A stretch of DNA of 64,000 bases, taken from NCBI GenBank assembly GCA_963920635.1, contig OY987303.1:51335223-51399222 (forward strand), given 5' to 3'. The DNA comes from Pseudeuparius sepicola (Eukaryota; Arthropoda; Insecta; Coleoptera; Anthribidae). The notes under the pieces are model-generated. The model was not told where the DNA came from, searched no databases, and saw only the letters and a program-made list of their open reading frames with translations. The translations under genes were made by a program, and so were the position numbers. This document shows positions 1-11,040 of the stretch, piece after piece. Numbering within the stretch: the stretch's first letter is position 1; the number at the start of each line of letters is the position of its first letter.

Positions 1-251
1 ATCGTGTGAAAATTTCTTTTATTTCTTTTAAAAATACATTTTCTACTTAAAATTACTTTCAAGATATAAGTACCTATATTCTCGCGACAAGCTTTTATAT
101 CATATACAATTGTATAATGTAACAAAATTATGGGTTTGCCTTGGTTTGATTTATTATAAAGTTTATTTTCTTCTTTTCAGAGCATTTAAATAAAACCTTG
201 TTTTTGGAAATATTTTTTTACTAGATATTAATTTTACTTTCAACTTTTTAG

Positions 252-609
252 TTCTACTCTTCAAGCCGTTTCATTTAATGCCCATATTAAGGGAAAGGAA
301 AATGTAATCCGCCGTGTTGGAGCAGCGGCCATATTAAATTTAGTGTGATGTCACTAACTTTATCGTTTTCTACTCTTCAAGCCCTTTCATTTGATACCCA
401 TATTAAGGGGGTTGACAAAAAAAAACATTATCCGCCATCTTGGAGACGCGGCCATTTTGAAAGTATTACAATATTGAGTATTGTATATTGTATTGTCACT
501 GGAATTAAAGCTGTATGCAAAATTTCAGCTCAATCGGATGTCAGGAAGTGGTTCTAATTCAGCTTGCAAGATTTGACCTAAACATACATACATACATACA
601 TACATACAT
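252..609 (+). mobile_element. non-LTR retrotransposon 3' end with (CATA)n tail
   Basis: Only non-coding 3' sequence of a LINE-like element is visible. A stretch beginning TTCTACTCTTCAAGCC occurs twice in tandem (near 252 and 369) with a few substitutions, so there is an internal duplication of about 118 bp. The second copy runs into a segment ending in a pure CATA microsatellite at 582-609. A tetranucleotide tail following such a segment is typical of insect non-LTR elements. No reverse transcriptase is attached, so the clade is not assigned. Confidence 0.45.
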
Positions 610-1867
610 TGCAAGTTTAATAAAAGCTTGTAATGTAAAATGAAATTGATCCTACCAGCTATAAAGAAAAAATAATATACGTTTACATCATCTCGCAGTA
701 AACAATGTGTTAGTAGGTAGATTCTGTAATGAGGTTAGAATGAAAAAATTCGATACGAGTGGAAGAACCACTAAACTTATATTATTTGCACAATTTGTAA
801 TTTCAGGTGGAGTATTATCAAATTCCATATCAAAATCACTAGATTTTTCACTCATTTTATTTAACTTAAAACACGTTCGAAAATACTTATTATGACGCGC
901 ACCCCCACGCCGCTATTGTTGACAGCGAGGTTGACAGTCTTTAAATCCATGGCACTCTATGCTGTGTTTAAGTGTTTAGTTCGATTAGCGTATATTCATT
1001 CATTGTCTTGTTATGGAATGAAAATATATAAAATAATGCAACGATTTATTATTATTAGTACGAAATATTAGTATCCCTATTATTATATTGTTTATTTATG
1101 TGCAATAGATTACGAAAATTATATTAAAATCCTGGAAATACGTGCAAAACACTGGAGAAGCAAGTATTTAGGAATAAATCATCTCGCTCTAGAGTGAGAA
1201 TTTTTATGTTCTATTATTAAAAATGATTTTAGAATACTTACATTCACGAATGGTCGTGGAAAAAACTATTTTCTGTGACAATTAGGTAAACTGAAAAGAG
1301 AAAGAAGAAACCAAAATAAACAATAAAAATTTGCGAGTGATATTCACGATAAAAAGGCACCGCCTAAAAAATGTTCGGCCAAAAAACCCTAAAACTCTGC
1401 CCGGACGGCCGAAATTGTCGAAATCGGCCGCATTTTCCAGGGTAAAGAACACACGCGCACACAAATCATGCGGGCGGGCATATTGAAAAATCCAGTCGGC
1501 GAATTTACGACCGATCATATATTTATTCGTTCTGGGTTTTCAATTCGCGAACCGCCCGCAGTGAATACATCGGGATACATAATACATCGGTTAAGATTTT
1601 TGCTGCGGGCATATGTAACAATTTTTCCTATCGTATTATATATACCACTGGAGTGGCACAGAATGTTGTGTCGGGAGGTTTCAGTGCTTTTTAGATGCTT
1701 CGGAAGCTGACGTTTTCGTATACCAGCAGGAGGAAATTCTTTATTTTGTTCCATATATCTAAAACATATAGGAGGATTGTTGCATTTTTATGATTTGAAT
1801 ATAATATTGTTGTTGTTTCCTAAACATCCTGTATAACTGAAAAATATGTCTAGTTAGCACTTCCTTC
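610..1867. other. no gene recognised
   Basis: No coding region with recognisable motifs lies here. A more GC-rich island sits near 1370-1560 within AT-rich DNA. The short open frames on both strands overlap each other and look like chance. Confidence 0.4.
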
Positions 1868-2215
1868 TAATGGGAACTTGCACAAAAATTAAATTTGAAA
1901 AATATTACTTTCGAACGTAATTTATTTCCATTAAATGAACCACAGTTTACAAAAAAACTCATTTTTTTATTTTTATGTAATAAATGTAAGCAATTAAAAA
2001 CTGCATAATTCAAATCATTCCTGAAACGCGCCCTCCTTAGTTGTGACGTCAAGTAGCTTGTTGTGGTGGCGCCTCTGGTGGTCGGCGGCACCATGTATAA
2101 ACTAATATGGGCGACACATGTATAAAAACTACAGCACCACGCACGCTTTTTTTAGAAGGAGCAACTAGAACGTCCTTTCCTTGTCTATCCCTCTTATTAT
2201 AGTCTATCCATATAC
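1868..2215 (+). repeat. dispersed repeat R2, copy A
   Basis: This stretch recurs in the same orientation at 49210-49938 with scattered substitutions. Shared blocks include the run around TTGTGACGTCAAGTAGC and the block starting ATAAACTAATATGGGCG. Copy B carries an extra insertion beginning with a MITE at 49400. The first 22 bases of copy A (ending GCACAAAAAT) also match 46204-46225, so copy B may be split by the elements lying between. No coding motif was seen; family unknown. Confidence 0.7.
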
Positions 2216-2883
2216 AACCTATACCGCGCAAGACAGACGTCAGACCGGGGGAATAATTTGGCGCCCATTTTTAACTCTAAATGAGGCGGGAAATTTGAAA
2301 TAATGTATACGGGTGGGTTCCATAAATAGTGTAATGTCTTGATTATCGTTTTGTGTAAAATGGAAATTATTTTAGTTCAAAGTACAACATAGGTCCAAGA
2401 TTTTTGTTGGTTTTCATTTTAAATTAATGCATTCAGGAAACGAAGCAGTTAACTAGGTTGAGAAATTATACAACTTAATCAAAACAATATTTTAATCATC
2501 CTAAAGGGAACTAATATAATTATTATTGTACATTATAACTTATACAATAGCTACATTATAAATAATTACTTCTAAAAATCATGAAAATATTTTTATATGT
2601 TTAACATTTTTATACACTTACTTGGTATAATTATTTCATTGAATACTTTTAATAATAACCTATTTTCCAGGAACATATTTATACCTATTTCTGAATTTTT
2701 AGACAGCCAGTTTTATTTTTTAGAACTTTTTCTTTTTGTTTGTTTAAAAAATACAAGCAAAAGAAAACTCGGTAACTTCAATTTCTACCACTTTAAGCTT
2801 TGCTTCAAAAATGAATGTGAAGTGATTTCTAATTATTCTCTTCTTTGATAAGCTTCAATAATTTTGCTGGCGGTGATCTGCAG

Positions 2884-3228
2884 TTAACAAGTAACAGGTT
2901 TACTTGCTGCTGCTGTTTGCATTTCTTCGGTTAATTCTATTTGCTCCAGAAATGCAGCTCTCTTCGTCGTATCGAGAATTACAATGTCTCCATTTTCCTC
3001 ATCTCCATATGAGTTACTTCTTGAACTTTTTGAATATGACACCTACAAGCCACTTTATAAATTTAGTTTCTTTTCTTGAAAACCTAAAAATCAGCAAGAA
3101 ATCAGAAAATATCAATGAGAAAACAATATTATTTGGCCAAAAATTATACCCATTTACTTACCTATGGAATGTAATTTCACAATCTGGATGTAAAAGTCTC
3201 TTCGCATATTCACCACGTCATTTTTGTT
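2884..3228 (-). pseudogene. possible two-exon protein remnant
   Basis: On the minus strand a pyrimidine-rich tract ending in CAG precedes an open 67-nt segment (3228-3162), followed by a perfect GTAAGT donor. It would read as a basic/acidic helix containing VNMRRDFYIQIVKLHS. Further on, 3042-2884 is open and reads an acidic stretch, then RAAFLEQIELTEEMQTAA, with TAA at 2886-2884. An AATAAA signal lies downstream near 2.72 kb. The style recalls Myb/SANT-like accessory proteins of insect transposons, but that is only a resemblance. The phases of the two segments do not join through the acceptors I can see, so this is either a decayed gene, a gene with an extra exon, or chance. Confidence 0.25.
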
Positions 3229-3509
3229 CTGGTAAATATGAAAACGAAAAGCTATTCACAAAAATACAAAATATAAAAGAAAAATCGCGATTAAAAACTA
3301 AAAAAGCATCTCTCATGAAAAAAGCATGTCACGCTGACTTTTATGATTTTACCGGCTCCAAAAAGTATAATGCAATTTCATTCTTACTTTTTACAAAAAT
3401 TTAAACAAGCAATAAGGTAGCCACCATTCAAACTGTCAAAATAGGGTTAAAAATGGCGGCGAATTTCATCTCTTTTCGTTCCCTGCGCCTTTCCGTGCGC
3501 AATAGGGCC

Positions 3510-4020
3510 AAAAGCGGTATATAGATTGTGAGTAATAATCTTCATAGTAACAATTGTCCAATTATTACTGAAAATGATAATCAGTGATAAATATAAGAGG
3601 TATAATGCAGTGATAATGAAAAATATTTTCTTGTGGGATTGAACCCGGGACCTACGAATTACTCGTCCCGTGGCCTCACCATTCATTTAAAAAAGTGCTC
3701 GTTAAATTTGGTCTTTTAGGCGGTTCTTATTTTTGACCTACAGCAGATCCCCCTGTAAATGAGTCGCCGAACTGTTTATTTTAACGTTCGATTTCCATTC
3801 TGCCTTCTCTAATTCTGTGTAGCTGTCACTCCTGTCACTGTCTTCCGATCGATCGAGCGGTGTGATGTCAAGGCCATTCCCGCGCTTTTCGTGTCGTTTC
3901 AAATGAATAGCGTGCGGTCACAACTTTAGTTATTTATTGCAAATTAAATATTGCGATTTGAGGGCTGATATTTTGTATGTGCTCTTTCTATAGATAGGCA
4001 AATACGAGTATAGTTCCTAT
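3510..4020 (-). repeat. dispersed repeat R1, copy A, with tRNA-like SINE segment
   Basis: The segment recurs in the same orientation at 50170-50600, from GATTGTGAGTAATAATC to near TGTGCTCTTTC. Read on the minus strand, about 3630-3690 contains a tRNA-like stretch with a B-box-like GGGTTCAATCCC preceded by GTGAGGCCACGGGAC, so the repeat includes or carries a tRNA-derived SINE head. No coding capacity was seen. Confidence 0.55.
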
Positions 4021-4027
4021 TGCACAT

Positions 4028-5840
4028 AAGCAGCATTAAAGTTGCGGTAACTGAGATGGGAACTTTGAATAAGTAGTTATTACGTAATTATTACTTAAAA
4101 ATCGACTTATTAGTTTTTATTACTTATATTGAGAAAGTATGAGTAATTACGTAGTAATTATTACTACAAGTTGGAACTTTATGGTTTCAGTACTTCTAAG
4201 TAGTTTTTGAAGTATCTGGAACGGAATTGTTACTACGCAAAATTACGTTAAAGTCACGCTAACTCTAAAGTTATATTCAATGGTCACAATTACTTTGTTG
4301 TGTTACTTGTTTATCACTTTAAAGTTTTCATTACTTTATGGTAACGGTGAAAGTAACTTCTACATCTTAGCGACTTTAGAAATACCTCCAAAGTTACGGA
4401 ACTATATAGTCATATTTAAAGTGAAATTAACTTTCCCGCTACTCGAGGAAACTACTGTATGGTAAATTTTACTTCTCAGTCCATTTTAAAATTACTAGAA
4501 AGTTCCAATTACTACAAAAAAAATACTTTAAAGTAACTGTCACTTCTATAGGGACAAAAATGGAAACTCCATTTAGTTCGTTACAATCGTTTGAAGGATT
4601 GGGTCGTTTTTGCGAAGTGATGAAAATGTCAGCCATTAGAAAGAAGAAAAATTATAGACACACATTCACATTTTATAGAAAATTAAAGCAGCAGTTAGAT
4701 GAAACGAATCGAAACACGAGCACTTGTCTTCAATACAAAATTACAAAACGCTTCTCATGAGTGGCTACAATTTTAAATATCAACATTTCGAATTATAGCA
4801 CGAAACACACACTGGCTGAAAACAACACTAACATATAAAAATTATAGGTTAAAGTTCCAAATGGAACCTAGTAGTAGCATTCGGAACTTAAACGAGGCTT
4901 CTGGAACTTTGAAGTTCTCTTGTAGTAATTGGGACTTAGAGTTTAAAATATCTAAAACTAATTCTCGTCTTAAAGGTAGGAATTACTTTAAAGTGAAAAA
5001 GTCTAGTTGCCGTTACTACCAGTTAAGTGGCAAAGCCTTCAAACACCCATTTTAAGGTAAATAATACTTAGAAGTAATTACTGAAAGTTACGCCATATTT
5101 TCTTATAAAATCATAGACGCCATTAATATCAAATGTCAATTTCCTTTGGTACTGAAATAGTTATTTCTTCAAAATTATCCCAAAAAAGAGAAAATTGAGC
5201 AAAAATGAACTAGTATAACTTATAGAAATATTAAAAAAGCATTTTTCGGCATTTTTAGGTAATTTCGCGCATTTTCGTAATTTATCCTCTCGATAAAAAA
5301 ATGTTAAAACATGCATTTTGAGAGGGCGCGCTGTTACTTTTCAATCTATCAACGTCATATTTGACAGAAAATTTTCAATCGTTTTAGTTTCTTGAATCTA
5401 GCAACGAGAAATAAATCAGCAAATTAATACCTTTCTTATACCTACCATTATTCATAGATAGTATAAGTTAAAAATAAATATTAGGTACTTCCATTTTCCA
5501 CGGTTATTGAAAAATGACGGAAGATGCTGGGCTAGAATACTTTTTAATTATTTAGACAAAGACAAAGCGAGGACGCGAATGTAAAGAAGCAAACAAATCC
5601 CACAAAGTAGCGGTGACCACGCTGCTACGTCTCCACCACGTTGCCGGAACGTAAGCGCGTCGTAGCGGTGTAAGTTGCTAGGTGGTCGCCGTTACGTATC
5701 TATCACCCTCAAAATGTTCCCCATTTTGGTCGCAGGGACGTAATTGGATCGTAGTAATTACGTTCCTATCAGTAGTAATCACAACTTTAAAGTTGCAAAC
5801 AAAAGTCGCCGGAACGTAACGGAGAATAAAAATGCTGCTT
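4028..5840. mobile_element. non-autonomous TIR element with many subterminal repeats
   Basis: The inverted termini are AAGCAGCATT at 4028-4037 and its complement at 5831-5840. The interior is packed with short repeats in both orientations: variants of GGAACTTTAAAGT, TAATTACGTAGTAATTA and, at the right end, CCGGAACGTAACG and GTAGCGGTG. Such dense subterminal motifs are typical of transposase-binding regions of DNA transposons. No transposase was seen, and no clear target duplication, so the superfamily is open. It lies directly beside repeat R1. Confidence 0.45.
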
Positions 5841-6273
5841 GGGTGTCTCTCTAGTCGACAATGGAAATTGCATTGTAGGCCATTGTGACGTAGAGATGAA
5901 GATTCGTGATATCCACCGTAGTTCCCTTTCTTTGTATACTCGTTATTAAGTTGTTTATGTTTACTTCTTTTTTTGTTACTGGCATTTTGAAACTTAACTT
6001 TTTAATCACTTTTCTTCATTTTCAGTTTTCTTTATTTCCCGATGAAGTAGATACTTGAAACTTCAAAAATAGCTCAGAACTGGACGACAATGGATTATTA
6101 ACTGGCTATATACATATTATTATTATGTTATTTGTTATTATAAAAAATTACGGATATTAAATAATAAAAATTGACTAGTTGAAATTTATGCACAGATTAG
6201 CAAATGCATTGGCAACTAGAAGGATCTGGGATTAATTATTAAACCTGAAATTTGCCACGTCACATTTTTTTAT

Positions 6274-7417
6274 ATATATGTTACAGCCCGTATATGAAAA
6301 CAGACCGTATGTATACGGTCTAGGCTGTATCTATACGGCCTAAATGGCGCAGACCGTATTTAAATGACATGGCATTTCATATACGGACTAGACCGTTAAC
6401 ATACGTACTATTGATATTCAGACTGTATGTGCAATCGTAGTGAATTACCCTTCTTTTTTATATAGGCCCATTAAAGAAGAATATGTCGTCTTTTTAGTAT
6501 GTATTTTGCAGAAAAAAAATCATACATTATACAAATAATTACCTTTTTCTTGAAATCGGCAGTAAAGTGTCCCAAAATCGTCATTAAAAGCACAGAAATC
6601 GTACAATAATGGGCTACATTATTGTACGATTTTTTCAATAAGTAGGCCTTGGCGAGATGTAAATATCAAACGTCAGACGCGGAGAAATCGCCCGTCAAAA
6701 TTGACCAAATATTCAAAACCCGGCCGATAAAGGCCCATTTAACTTTTCGTACACATTGCGAAATTGTTTCCTATAGAAGCGCAATCCTTCAGTATACATA
6801 TTTTAGTAAATTTGAATATCAATAGATTTGTTGTGTAGGTTGCACAAGAAGCAACAGTTTGGTTTTTCTGTCAGAAGGTGCCGTGTCTCATCATACTTGA
6901 CCTAGGTAGATCGATCGTCAAAGTCAAGCAACGCCGCGCGCAGTCGGTTCATTGGCGGGTGATCCCTTATTATTCTTTCTTGCCTAATAAAACATTTTTT
7001 TCCGATTTAAGTTGCCAGAGGCCTCGGCACCTAAACTCCACATGAGTCATAAAAAGTTGAACTTCAGTGCCTTGGTACATAAATAACTATTTTCCTTCAA
7101 AATACTACGTACCAGCAAGAAGTAATATCCTTCTTTGATGGGCCTATATAAAAAAGAAAGGGTATTTCAGAAATGGAGGACGGTCGAAACCGCCCGGAAA
7201 ACATTGCACATACATTCTGTCTTTGTTTAAATCTCTCTGTGATATACGATCTAGTTGCAGATAGACCGTATGTAATAGGAATAGTCCTTTTGCAAACCGA
7301 CTAGACCGTTTGTTGACGGACAAGCTTCTTATACATATGGTCTAATATCTTCAGCCCGTTTACATATGGACTAGTTTTGTATACAGCCTGTTTTACATAT
7401 ACGGTCTGTAACATATA
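6274..7417. mobile_element. non-autonomous TIR element with palindromic subterminal motifs
   Basis: The ends are TATATGTTACAG at 6274 and its complement ending at 7417. Both flanks carry many copies of a GACCGTATA-like motif, including the interrupted palindrome AGACCGTAT-GT-ATACGGTCT at 6302-6321. The central part (about 6540-7085) is found again in inverted orientation at 29395-29950. No coding region was seen. Superfamily not assigned. Confidence 0.5.
6596..6632. repeat. perfect 16-bp hairpin
   Basis: The arms 6596-6611 and 6617-6632 are perfect inverted repeats (AAATCGTACAATAATG) around the loop GGCTA. The related inverted copy near 29.87 kb has lost the pairing. A T-run follows directly. 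At this arm length it is too short for a typical microRNA precursor. Confidence 0.6.
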
Positions 7418-8485
7418 CATGGTGATTCAGCCATGACAGCACTATCCTAACGAAATTGCACCTACACCGCGATCCGTTGCATGCTTTTGTGGTAGTTACT
7501 GGTCAGTGGGGCTCAAGCCTGTAATTATTTCTAAAATGTTCTAATCAGACCCTGTCACAGCTGTCTGCTCAGCTGTCCGCTTCGAGTGTGATCTTTTGGT
7601 TGGATACTCAGGAGGCAGTCCCCAAGCAACCCTGAAAAAATCATCCTGTTTGAATTTTTTTGCCATCTCTATAAGCAGACCGCACTATACTATATGATGT
7701 CTCAAATAAAGTATCCATTGAATTTTAATTGGGTTTTTCGCCACCAAACTGGATAAAAGGCAACTTTTTTAAGTTGCCTGGAAAATAAATAAATTATTCT
7801 TAACAGTAAATGAACTAAACTTTGAACTTGTAACTCAAAAAATATCTTCAATAAATTTGTTTCTTGAGCTTTCGGAGAATAAATCTTCCTCCTTTCTCAA
7901 AGATCATTTCACGTCAAAGTATGTTAAGTTCGATTATTTCCTTATTTTTTTGAGATAAAAAGACCAAGTAAAAACCAAATTGTTGCAGTTTTCTCCGCGA
8001 AATCCGAATCTAGCTTCAAGATTGACATACAGGGTGTCCTCAAAAAGTTAAGGCAAAATAACTATTCTTTGGAAAATATTGTTTGACTTTGTTTGATTGC
8101 ATTTATGACAAGGAGAAAAAATAATAGAATCTGCTCCCACTTATAATTATTCTAATATCACTACTGATTTATCCGGAAGTAAATAAATATATCATTAAAT
8201 AGCCCTTAAAATTACCTCTTTGTCATACGCTCCCAAAAATAGCTATTTTACGAACTCATTTAAGTGCGTAAAATGCTTCTTTTTCGGCCTAGTCCCTAAA
8301 AGAATGAATGACATGACAAAATTATCAAATAGACAGACTTTTTGCTACGATATCAATTTTATAAGCCAACTTTTTCGAATAATATGATTTCAAATATTAT
8401 GGAAAATTTGCAAATTTAAGCATTCTGAAGAATTTTAAAAAGCGTATAACAAAATTTTGGGGGCGTATGACAAAAAATAGTGTTT
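7418..8485. other. no gene; one CAGGGTG terminus
   Basis: TACAGGGTGTCC at about 8030 looks like one end of a Tc1/mariner-type element, but I found no matching opposite end nearby. Part of 8115-8230 resembles 30000-30085. The remainder shows no recognisable gene or repeat. Confidence 0.35.
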
Positions 8486-8602
8486 GTCACACGTACCTAA
8501 ATGAAGTTTTTCAGCACTCATCTGTTATTCCGGACTCGGCTAACGCCTCGTCCAGAAATAGCAAGGATTCGTCCTGAAAAACTTCATTTTCGTACTTGTA
8601 AC
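8486..8602. repeat. imperfect long hairpin
   Basis: The left arm (about 8486-8540) and right arm (8545-8600) pair imperfectly. The best block is AATGAAGTTTTTCAG at 8500-8514 against CTGAAAAACTTCATT at 8574-8588. This is MITE-like, without an identified target duplication. Confidence 0.45.
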
Positions 8603-8699
8603 AAAAATAACTATTTCAGTGATATGTTTGTAATATTATTATAGAGTCTCTTATCAGTATGACTATAGAAAGACGAGTTTCTTGGCGCCGCTTTGCCGA

Positions 8700-9022
8700 G
8701 TTCTTTTTATATGTCGATCGACCGGTCGATATATACACACTCACATTGCTTTGGTTTTGGCAGTACCAGCTAGATGGCGTTGGATGGTAAATTCTCACCG
8801 CATTATACTATTTCCTATTCCACTTAGCCAACGAATCTGGGTCTTTCGGTTGAGGTGCGCTACGTCTGCCTGATGAGGGCCAACAAGCCCGAAACAGGTA
8901 CCTGTCGTGGTCTGCACACCTCCGAAAGACCCATACATAATTTCCATTAGATATTGGAAACTAGTTTGGTGTTGCCAATTACCAAAGCATTTTGCCCCAT
9001 ATGCCACAAGCCATTACTTTTA
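8700..9022 (+). mobile_element. hammerhead-bearing element, copy 1 (left arm missing)
   Basis: The sequence is shared with 11129-11418: the CACACTCACATTGC block, the hammerhead core, and a right arm ending ACAAGCCAT. Unlike copy 2, it has no inverted left arm. Its left flank instead holds a GATCGACCGGTCGAT palindrome near 8715. Hammerheads of this architecture are known from Penelope-like elements and from small retrozyme-like or SINE-like elements. No reverse transcriptase is linked here, so the element class is inferred only. Confidence 0.6.
8838..8933 (+). ncRNA. type I hammerhead ribozyme, copy 1
   Basis: All core elements are present in order. CTGATGA is at 8870-8876. Stem II GGGC/GCCC (8877-8880, 8887-8890) encloses the loop CAACAA. 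GAAA is at 8891-8894. A very short stem III CAGG/CCTG (8895-8898, 8901-8904) has a 2-nt TA loop. The cleavage triplet ends with T8905 C8906, so self-cleavage is expected after C8906. Stem I is long: TGGGTCTTTCGG (8838-8849) pairs perfectly with CCGAAAGACCCA (8922-8933), with AGGTG/CACCT inside and internal loops near the core, as expected for tertiary contacts. The G at 8907 can pair with the C before CTGATGA. The short stem III is the form seen in animal mobile-element hammerheads, which often act as dimers. Activity is inferred, not shown. Confidence 0.88.
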
Positions 9023-9910
9023 AAATAATAATACAAATTATACGGGCGTATTATTTGAAGATTGCTCACCACTTAACACTTTAAATGTTAGACCTAAAAA
9101 AATATAAGTATGAAAGTCATCAAGGAAATTTCCTAGAAATTTAATATTTATCATGCATTTTCTTATACCTAGGTCCAAAATTTAAAAAGTTAGGGGAGAG
9201 CAATCTTAAAATAATACTACTGTAAAATCATTAGGAAAAATAGGTCATTCAAAATATCCACGAATATACAGGGTGTTAATTATGAAAAACAAAAAAAAAA
9301 TTTCCACTTTTACGATACACCCTACATAATTCCCAATATTCCCAAGCCTACCTTTCTAATGCTCGATAACCTTTCAACTTTTATATCAACTTTCTTTCTC
9401 TCTCTCTCTCTCTCTATCTCTGCAAAAATTAGAGAAGTAATAGGGGGATCGTTCGTGCGAAGAATCTGTACGTTTCTCATGTCACATGATAATTTTTGTT
9501 AATAAAATCAAAGTAGTTCGCCTCCTGGACGCCTCTGGCAGTGGCTTCTTAATTGGGGACCAGTAAATTACGATCAACCTACCGACTCTGACTGCCAAAA
9601 GGGCTTTGCTGGATTTGGCTTGCTTTTGCTTGTAGCGGATATTAGTAATTGGGACTGGGCAGGCCGAAGGTATGGCGAGCATTAGGACTGGAAAACCCGG
9701 AAAAAAGAGGATTAAGTCCCAGCCGTTAAAAGTGCTCTGGGCTTTCTTTGTCCTAAATATACCCTTTCCGATTTGAAGTCAAAATCTAACCTTGTATTTA
9801 CAGGGGTATTTAGGTATATAGGGGAATTCAACGCTTGCCAATATGAACCAATGAAATGATCTGCGAAATATTAACCATTCGGATGATGATTTCAGCGATA
9901 ATATCACTAG
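9023..9910. other. no gene; (CT)n microsatellite and a CAGGGTG terminus
   Basis: A CT microsatellite lies at about 9391-9419. TACAGGGTGTTAATT at about 9266 and TACACCCTA near 9320 could be the ends of a tiny mariner-type remnant. No coding motif was recognised. Confidence 0.35.
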
Positions 9911-10318
9911 GTAATTAGCACACGAAGATGGTATGGTAAAAAAGAATTAATAACAATTGTTAGACAGCACAAAGAGCAATTTAAAGCTTACAAGATTGAT
10001 CAAATAGTTAAAAAACTGAATATTATTTTCCTCCGATTACCTCCCTACCATTGTGAAGTGAACCCAATTGAACTGATTTGGGCCCAGATGAAAGGTTATG
10101 TGTCAAAGAATAACACAACATTTAAATTGCATGAAGTTCGCCATCTTCTCAACACTGCAATAGAGCACGTTACTACGGACAATTGGCGAAATGCTATTCG
10201 TCACGGTATCGATGAAGAAAAGAGAATGTGGGAGCTTGACAATTTAATCTACGAAACTGTAGACCTGCAACCTGTGATTATTAATTTAGGTGAAGACGAC
10301 TCTTTCATTTTAGAATAA
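9911..10318 (+). pseudogene. Tc1/IS630-type transposase, C-terminal fragment
   Basis: The frame is open from a stop just before 9911 to TAA at 10316-10318 (about 135 residues). It contains LPPYHCEVNPIELIWAQMKG, the last catalytic region of the DDE transposase of the IS630/Tc1 superfamily. In this group the glutamate of NPIE follows the PPY motif, then WAQ(M/V)KGYV and a C-terminal helical stretch with NWRNAIRHGIDEE. The N-terminal DNA-binding domain and the first two catalytic aspartates are not found upstream, so this is a 5'-truncated copy. The frame itself is clean over this length, which suggests fairly recent loss or that this is an exon of a longer gene. No terminal inverted repeat was seen. 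Confidence 0.8.
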
Positions 10319-11040
10319 GTAAAGTGTAAATAGCTAATTAATATTTTATTATTATATTATTTGTATATTTTCAAATTTCCCTGTATATTTTTAGATTATT
10401 TTTTTATTTCCTGTGGTTTAATTTGCAATATTTGTATTCTTGATCTAATAAATGTTAATTCTGGAAAACTTTTTGGATATTATTTAATTAAAAAATACTA
10501 CAAATACCAAAAAAATAAGTAGGTACCTACCACAGATGTATAGGTACCTACCTCTCACAATGAATGCCTAATAAAAATTCCTGCCTGAAAAGCAAATTTC
10601 TAAACTCTAAACATAAATAATACGTAGTTTCCTGTCGCTACGGCTATGGTTAGTCCATCGCCTCATTTGTATTTTATGACTCTATTGTGAATCGGGCCAA
10701 TATGCGGTATGCCCAGGTGGCCCCAAAAAATATCACCAAAACAAGGGGCAAATACATTAAAAATGCTCTTTATTTTTTGGCTCACTGCGACAGCTTTCTG
10801 AATTTATAATGAAGGGGCGGTACTATCAACTGCTAGAGAACAGACTAAAGTGGAAATAGTACTCTTTTAGTTACGTCCTTGTTACGCTAAACCAATATTG
10901 TGGTAGCTAGGTATGCCTAACTGGTCGGTAACCCGACAACTTCTTCACAGTACCAAGTTTAATATAGGACTAGAAGAACAAAATTATTTCTGTATTTTAA
11001 CACATTGATCGTTAAATATCTATTAACACAATAAATATAT
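10319..11040. other. no gene recognised
   Basis: AT-rich intergenic DNA. AATAAA occurs near 10447 and could serve the transposase frame upstream. Nothing else supportable was seen. Confidence 0.4.

Noticed and set aside
582..609. CATA run as an independent microsatellite
   Set aside because: It directly follows LINE-type 3' sequence, so it is better explained as that element's tail.
2904..3404. Plus-strand open frame of 166 codons
   Set aside because: No recognisable motif. It is antisense to a stretch with better splice sites and coding-like composition, and probably reflects few stops by chance.
6596..6632. microRNA precursor
   Set aside because: The stem of 16 bp with a 5-nt loop is shorter than a canonical animal precursor, and it lies in a repeat.
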